Of a stretch of 64,000 nt of DNA, positions 60,019 through 64,000 are shown piece after piece (the stretch's first letter is position 1; every line of letters starts with the position of its first letter). The notes under the pieces were generated by a model, which saw nothing but the letters and a program-made list of their open reading frames with translations, was not told where the DNA came from and did no database searches. The DNA lies in NCBI RefSeq assembly GCF_000420645.1, contig NZ_ATVI01000013.1, positions 84,889 through 148,888 of the forward strand, given 5' to 3'. Source of the stretch: Nevskia ramosa DSM 11499 (GTDB taxonomy: Bacteria; Pseudomonadota; Gammaproteobacteria; Nevskiales; Nevskiaceae). The position numbers were made by a program, and so were the translations under genes.

Positions 60019-60534
60019 ATGGCAATTGAAATCGAACGCAAGTTTCTGGTGGTTGGCGATGACTGGCGCGCGCAGGCCACGCGCCGGGTGCCGATGCGGC
60101 AGGGCTATCTGACCGAAGACAACGGCAAGAGCTCGATCCGGGTGCGCCTGCAAGGCATCGAAGCGCGGCTGAACATCAAGGCGGCGGTCGTCGGCCGCGC
60201 TCGCGCCGAGTACGACTACCCGGTGCCGGTCCACGATGCCCACGAGATTCTCGACACGCTGTGCGTCGGCCTGGTCGACAAGGTTCGTCATTACATCGAC
60301 GTGGTGAGCCCGGATGGCGGCGCGCTGACCTGGGAGATCGACGAATTCGCCGGCGCCAATGTCGGCCTGGTGGTCGCAGAAATCGAACTGCGTCACAACG
60401 ACCAGCGCTTCGAGACGCCCGCCTGGCTGGGCGCCGAAGTCACCGAGGATCGCCGCTATTACAATCACAGCCTCGCGCTGCATCCGTGGCGCGACTGGCC
60501 CGAGAACGAAGTTGCCCACGCGCCAGGGAATTAG
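60019..60534 (+). CDS. CYTH domain protein (triphosphate tunnel metalloenzyme)
   Basis: This 171-residue protein opens with the CYTH signature MAIEIERKFLVVGDDWR (ExExK). RQGYLTEDNGKSSIRVRL, AEYDYPVP and VAEIELRHNDQRFETPAWLG supply the remaining acidic and basic residues that line the tunnel. Small bacterial CYTH proteins hydrolyse tripolyphosphate or nucleoside triphosphates. Good length for the family. It lies 69 bases after rlmD and 90 bases before nagZ on the same strand. Confidence 0.9.
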   Translation: MAIEIERKFLVVGDDWRAQATRRVPMRQGYLTEDNGKSSIRVRLQGIEARLNIKAAVVGRARAEYDYPVPVHDAHEILDTLCVGLVDKVRHYIDVVSPDGGALTWEIDEFAGANVGLVVAEIELRHNDQRFETPAWLGAEVTEDRRYYNHSLALHPWRDWPENEVAHAPGN

Positions 60535-60624
60535 CCTGCCGATCCGTCTGCGTCGATCGCTCCGCCGTTCCGCGTCCCACCGCTGCAGCAACCACCGCGA
60601 GTCCGCATGCCCTCTGGTTTAATC

Positions 60625-61593
60625 ATGGGACCGATCATGGCCGACGTCGCCGGTCTGAGCCTGACTGCCGAAGACCGCGAGGTGCTTGCGCATCCGCTGG
60701 TCGGCGGCGTGATCCTGTTCGCCCGCAACTACTCGGATCCCGAGCAACTGCGTGCGCTGTGCAACGACCTGCTGGCGATCAAGACGCCACGGCTGCTGAT
60801 CGCCGTCGACCACGAAGGCGGCCGGGTGCAGCGCTTCCGGGTCGGCTTCACGCGTATTCCGGCGATGGGCACCCTGGCGCGGCTGCACGAGGAATCGCCG
60901 CCGCGCGCGCTCGAAGAAGCTCGGCTGTACGGCGAAACCATCGGTCGCGAACTGGCTTCTTACGGGATCGACCTGTGCTTCGCGCCGGTGCTCGATCGCG
61001 ACTGCGGCATATCGACGATCATCGGCGATCGCGCCTTCTCGTCCGATCCGCTGCAGATCATCACCTTCGCGCGCGCCTTCCGTGCCGGCCTCAATGCCGC
61101 CGGCCTGAGCGCCACCGGCAAGCACTTCCCCGGCCATGGCGCGGTGGCGGCGGATTCGCATCTGGAACTGCCGGTCGATCGCCGTTCGTTCGCCGACATC
61201 GAGCAGCGCGATCTGGTGCCATTCCGCGCACTGATCGACGACGGCATCGAATCGCTGATGCTCGCCCACGTGCGCTACAGCGCTTACGACGACCTCCCGG
61301 CCTCGTTCTCGCGCAAGTGGATTCGCACCCTGCTGCGTGGTGACTACAAGTACAACGGCGCGGTGTTCTGCGATGACCTGTGCATGCAGGGCGCCGTGGT
61401 CATCGGCGACATCGTGCAGCGTGCCAGCGTCGCCTTGCACGCCGGCTGCGACATGCTGCCGGTCTGCAACGATCGAACGATGGTCACGAAACTGCTCGAA
61501 GCTCTGCCGGTCAAGGAGCGTCGCCTGTCCAGCGCCCGGCTCAAGGCGCTCTACCGCAAACCTCCGCAAACCATCAGGGCCATCACCGCATGA
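60625..61593 (+). CDS. nagZ: Beta-N-acetylhexosaminidase NagZ
   Basis: This 322-residue family 3 glycosidase removes N-acetylglucosamine from cytoplasmic muropeptides during cell-wall recycling. Motifs are HPLVGGVILFARNY, VDHEGGRVQRFR, KHFPGHGAVAADSH (catalytic His/Asp loop) and the nucleophile Asp in FCDDLCMQGA. The ATG at 60625 (MGPIMADVAG) aligns with E. coli NagZ; an ATG at 60607 would add six residues. Its TGA overlaps the start of hpt. The same grouping occurs in pseudomonads. Confidence 0.95.
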   Translation: MGPIMADVAGLSLTAEDREVLAHPLVGGVILFARNYSDPEQLRALCNDLLAIKTPRLLIAVDHEGGRVQRFRVGFTRIPAMGTLARLHEESPPRALEEARLYGETIGRELASYGIDLCFAPVLDRDCGISTIIGDRAFSSDPLQIITFARAFRAGLNAAGLSATGKHFPGHGAVAADSHLELPVDRRSFADIEQRDLVPFRALIDDGIESLMLAHVRYSAYDDLPASFSRKWIRTLLRGDYKYNGAVFCDDLCMQGAVVIGDIVQRASVALHAGCDMLPVCNDRTMVTKLLEALPVKERRLSSARLKALYRKPPQTIRAITA

Positions 61594-62144
61594 GTCTCAC
61601 CGCCGACCAAGCCCGCCAGGCCCTCGCCGAAGCCGATTGCCTGTACGACGCAGCCGCGGTCAACGCGGCCTATGACCGGCTCGCCGCCGAGATCACTGCC
61701 GAGTACGCCGACAAGAGCCCGCTGATCCTCTGCGTGATGATCGGCGGCTTGGTGCCGACCGCCGAAATCCTGCGCCGCCTGTCGTTCCCGTTCCAGCTCG
61801 ACTACCTGCACGCCACCCGCTATCGCGGTTCGACCACCGGCGGCGGCTTGATCTGGAAGCGCCAGCCACCGGCGATCCTCGACGGCCGCCACGTGCTGGT
61901 GATCGACGACATCCTCGACGAAGGCCACACGCTGGTCGCGATCCGCAAGGCGCTGGAAGGCTTCGCGCCGCTGAGCCTGAAAGTCGCCGTGCTCGCCGAA
62001 AAGCTGCACGACCGCCGCGCCGCCGGCGCCCACGCCGAGTTCATCGGCTTCAGCGTCATCGACCGCTACGTGTTCGGTTGCGGCATGGACTACCAGGAAT
62101 ACTGGCGCCAGCTGCCGGCGATCTATGCGCTCAAAGACGCCTGA
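61590..62144 (+). CDS. hpt: Hypoxanthine-guanine phosphoribosyltransferase
   Basis: This 184-residue purine-salvage enzyme has the PRPP-binding motif VLVIDDILDEGHTLVAI, the early ILCVMIGGLVPTAEIL loop and LDYLHATRYRG. The C-terminal VIDRYVFGCGMDYQEYWR matches the base-binding region of this group, which is annotated as hypoxanthine-guanine phosphoribosyltransferase in pseudomonads and relatives. The ATG overlaps the nagZ stop (ATGA). The next gene makes hypoxanthine, its substrate. Confidence 0.93.
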   Translation: MSLTADQARQALAEADCLYDAAAVNAAYDRLAAEITAEYADKSPLILCVMIGGLVPTAEILRRLSFPFQLDYLHATRYRGSTTGGGLIWKRQPPAILDGRHVLVIDDILDEGHTLVAIRKALEGFAPLSLKVAVLAEKLHDRRAAGAHAEFIGFSVIDRYVFGCGMDYQEYWRQLPAIYALKDA

Positions 62145-62186
62145 TCGCAGCGCCACAGGCTTCATCTCTTACTGATCTCACCTCCC

Positions 62187-62960
62187 ATGTCGACGTCCAG
62201 CCCGCAAATCCCGAACGCCAAGGTCGCCGTCATCGGCGGCACCGGCATGAACCAGTGGCCAGGCCTGGCGATCATCGAATCGGTGGTCGTCGAAACGCCT
62301 TACGGCGCGCCATCGGCGCCGCTGGTGAAAGGCCGGATTGCCGGCGTCGAGGCGATCTTCCTGGCTCGCCATGGCGAGGGCCACAAGATTCCACCGCATG
62401 CGATCAACTACCGCGCCAATCTCTGGGCGCTGAAGGCCGCGGGTGTGCAGAACGTCATCGCGATCGCTGCGGTCGGCTCGATCGCCGAATGGTTCGCGCC
62501 CGGCGATGTCACCGTGCCAGACGATGTCATCGACTACAGCTGGGGCCGCGAGCACAGCTATTCCGATGGCAGCATTGGCAGCGAGCTCAAGCACGTCGAA
62601 TTCGAGCATCCGTACGCGCCAGTCTTGCGCAAGAGCTTGCTCGATGCCGCCCAAGCGGCAGCAGTCGCCGCCCATGACGGCGGCACGATGGCGGTGACCC
62701 AGGGCCCGCGCCTGGAATCGCCGGCCGAAATCCGCAGACTGAAGCAGGATGGCTGCGCGATGGTCGGCATGACCGGCATGCCGGAAGCCGGCCTCGCTGC
62801 CGAACTCGGCCTGGCCTATGCCTGCCTCGCGGTCAGCGTCAACTGGGCGCCGGGCATCGGCAGCGGCGACATTCACGGCCAGATCGAACTCTGGGTCGCC
62901 ACCAGCATGGCCAAGGTGAGGGCGATTCTCGAGCGGGCGCTGCCGGTGTTGGCGAGTTGA
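62187..62960 (+). CDS. S-methyl-5'-thioinosine phosphorylase
   Basis: This 257-residue purine nucleoside phosphorylase of the MtnP family has AVIGGTGMNQWPG, LARHGEGHKIPPHAINYRAN, AVGSIAEWFAPGD and the purine-binding region MVGMTGMPEAGLAAELGLAYA. NRR-type residues and the absence of the Ser/Cys adenine-specific set resemble PA3004 of P. aeruginosa, which cleaves methylthioinosine to hypoxanthine. Its position after hpt fits: it releases hypoxanthine for salvage. Methylthioadenosine phosphorylase is the main alternative. Confidence 0.87.
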   Translation: MSTSSPQIPNAKVAVIGGTGMNQWPGLAIIESVVVETPYGAPSAPLVKGRIAGVEAIFLARHGEGHKIPPHAINYRANLWALKAAGVQNVIAIAAVGSIAEWFAPGDVTVPDDVIDYSWGREHSYSDGSIGSELKHVEFEHPYAPVLRKSLLDAAQAAAVAAHDGGTMAVTQGPRLESPAEIRRLKQDGCAMVGMTGMPEAGLAAELGLAYACLAVSVNWAPGIGSGDIHGQIELWVATSMAKVRAILERALPVLAS

Positions 62961-63186
62961 AGCCTTTTCGCAATGTTGCGTGGTCTCAAGTATTGCCCTG
63001 GACTGTCGCTACAGCTAAGTAGCTCAGTTGCTCTCGGCGTTTAGTGGCTGTCCTGTTGGGTGCCAGGGGAATTGCCTCGTGGCGCTCAGATCCACGGGCG
63101 CCGAATTGGTGCATTCCGGCGCTGCATCACTGCCGCCGGGGTAATTCGCAGTTAAAGGCCAGATTTTTGTGGGGTAAATAGGCCAA
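62961..63186. other. Gene-free stretch after the phosphorylase gene
   Basis: No gene, strong hairpin or known RNA is recognised in these 226 bases. They are followed by a very short minus-strand frame (63187-63255) and then the leader of the last gene. Confidence 0.5.
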
Positions 63187-63255
63187 TCAGACAATGCGAG
63201 CGTGCATAAGTCCCAGCATTACGATCAGCAGGAGTGAAGATGCCGCTTGTGTCAT
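63187..63255 (-). CDS. Possible 22-residue membrane peptide
   Basis: The frame encodes MTQAASSLLLIVMLGLMHAR plus two residues, a hydrophobic stretch flanked by polar ends. A strong Shine-Dalgarno (AAGGAG, read on the minus strand at 63263-63268) stands 7 bases before the ATG. It is divergent from the repeat protein at 63301. Such small frames arise by chance; the good ribosome site and hydrophobic composition are the only support. Confidence 0.3.
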   Translation of the reverse strand: MTQAASSLLLIVMLGLMHARIV

Positions 63256-63300
63256 CTGCGGTGCTCCTTTCTGACGTGCCCCCAGATGAGCGCCGCAATC

Positions 63301-64000
63301 ATGTTTAGAAAAAATTTCCTTGTTCGTCTCGTTGCTGTTTCGATTCTTGCGCTCGGAGCCGTTCCTGGCTTGGCGGCCGCGCAGACGATACCAAGCGTCA
63401 GCATCGACGACGTGAGCGTCGTGGAAGGCAACAGTGGGACGGTGGTGGCGCGTTTCACGTTGCGGCTTTCTGCGCCCTCGACCCAAGCAGTCTCTGTGCG
63501 CATCGCGTCGGCAGACGGCTCAGCGACGGCAGGTAGCGATTACGTGGCCCGGTCTGGCACCAATACGTTTGCCCCTGGCGAGACCGTCAAGACGCAACCA
63601 TTCACGATCAACGGCGACACCGATTTCGAAGCGGACGAAACCTTCTTCGTCAATCTAAGCAATCCGGTCGGCTTGACGATTGCCAAGGCGCAAGGCGTGG
63701 CAACGATTCTGAATGACGACGTCGCTGCGGACACGACGCCGGATCAGTTTGGCTTCGCGTCGGTAACGGATGTGGCGCTGGGCAGCGTGCAGACGAGTAA
63801 TCCGATCACGGTGGCGGGGATCAACGCGGCGAGCCCGATCTCGGTTGTGGGCGGCAGCTACAGCGTCAACGGCGGCGCGTTTGTGACGACGTCGGGCACG
63901 GTGACGGTAGGCCAGACGGTTCGGGTGCAGCAGACCGCCTCGAATACGGCGGGCACGACGACGGTTGCGACGCTGACCATCGGTGGCGTCAGTGCGAATT
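63301..64000 (+). CDS. Exported Calx-beta and repeat-module protein (partial, N-terminal part)
   Basis: The frame stays open from ATG 63301 to the window end (233 codons seen). An in-frame ATG at 63286 would add five residues. A signal peptide (VRLVAVSILALGAVPGLAAA-Q) leads into a Calx-beta domain (PSVSIDDVSVVEGNSG, SADGSATAGSDYVARSG, FEADETFFVNLSNPVG, ATILNDD). From about residue 143 the same ~95-residue module as in the 44084 protein begins: DTTPDQFGF, SGI-like VAGINAASPISVVGGSYSVN, VRVQQTAS, LTIGGVSAN. It is probably a large surface or secreted protein; what lies further downstream is unknown. Confidence 0.85.
   Translation, partial: MFRKNFLVRLVAVSILALGAVPGLAAAQTIPSVSIDDVSVVEGNSGTVVARFTLRLSAPSTQAVSVRIASADGSATAGSDYVARSGTNTFAPGETVKTQPFTINGDTDFEADETFFVNLSNPVGLTIAKAQGVATILNDDVAADTTPDQFGFASVTDVALGSVQTSNPITVAGINAASPISVVGGSYSVNGGAFVTTSGTVTVGQTVRVQQTASNTAGTTTVATLTIGGVSAN

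Overview
This window is a high-GC chromosomal segment from a gammaproteobacterium. The evidence is gene order. It has sdhA/sdhB with sdhE-ygfX close by, nadB divergent from rpoE-rseA-rseB-mucD, lepA-lepB-DUF4845-rnc-era-recO then pdxJ-acpS, cysM-rlmD, and nagZ-hpt-methylthioinosine phosphorylase. The mix of Pseudomonas-like and Xanthomonas-like arrangements fits the Nevskiales (Nevskia/Solimonas relatives), but that placement is inference. No tRNA, rRNA, CRISPR array, insertion sequence or phage gene was recognised.

Layout. Positions 1-5.6 kb (+): end of sdhA, a DUF2939 membrane protein wedged before sdhB, a GST, a cysteine-cluster protein, sdhE-ygfX, DNA repair genes alkA-ogt, and ureG. Positions 5.7-10.7 kb (-): a patatin-like lipase and a large secreted subtilisin/sedolisin-like protease. 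Positions 10.9-27 kb (-): a nitrogen locus read in one direction, from an NCS1-permease/histidine-kinase fusion and its LuxR-type response regulator through a porin and the urea ABC transporter urtABCDE to the urease genes ureDABCEF. Positions 27-34.7 kb (+): two small operons for biuret/allophanate-type compounds (allophanate hydrolase, biuret hydrolase, AtzH-like protein and GntR regulator; then an outer-membrane protein, a second cysteine hydrolase and an NCS2-type permease). Positions 34.8-38.2 kb (-): moeA, mobA, nadB. Positions 38.3-43.8 kb (+): the envelope-stress sigma factor system, a thioredoxin-fold protein and a bestrophin. Positions 44-48 kb (+): a 1292-residue exported protein with ten tandem modules and a C-terminal esterase. 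Positions 48.1-63 kb (+): housekeeping genes, interrupted between recO and pdxJ by a GlyGly-CTERM-like protein and an RcnA nickel/cobalt exporter. The window ends inside another exported repeat protein.

How the genes work together. Urea is imported by UrtABCDE and split by the nickel enzyme urease (UreABC, matured by UreDEFG). Biuret is hydrolysed to allophanate, which allophanate hydrolase splits to ammonia and CO2. All of this is nitrogen scavenging.

The strongest new observation is regulatory. The promoters of both biuret-type operons carry a sigma-54 -24/-12 element followed, at the same 31-base offset, by an ACTTG(T/C)ATACA element that is a plausible operator for the local GntR regulator. 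ureG, detached from the urease cluster, has its own sigma-54-like element. Other items of interest are the permease-kinase fusion, an orphan hydrolase/permease operon of unknown substrate, and a ~95-residue module shared by three unrelated exported proteins.
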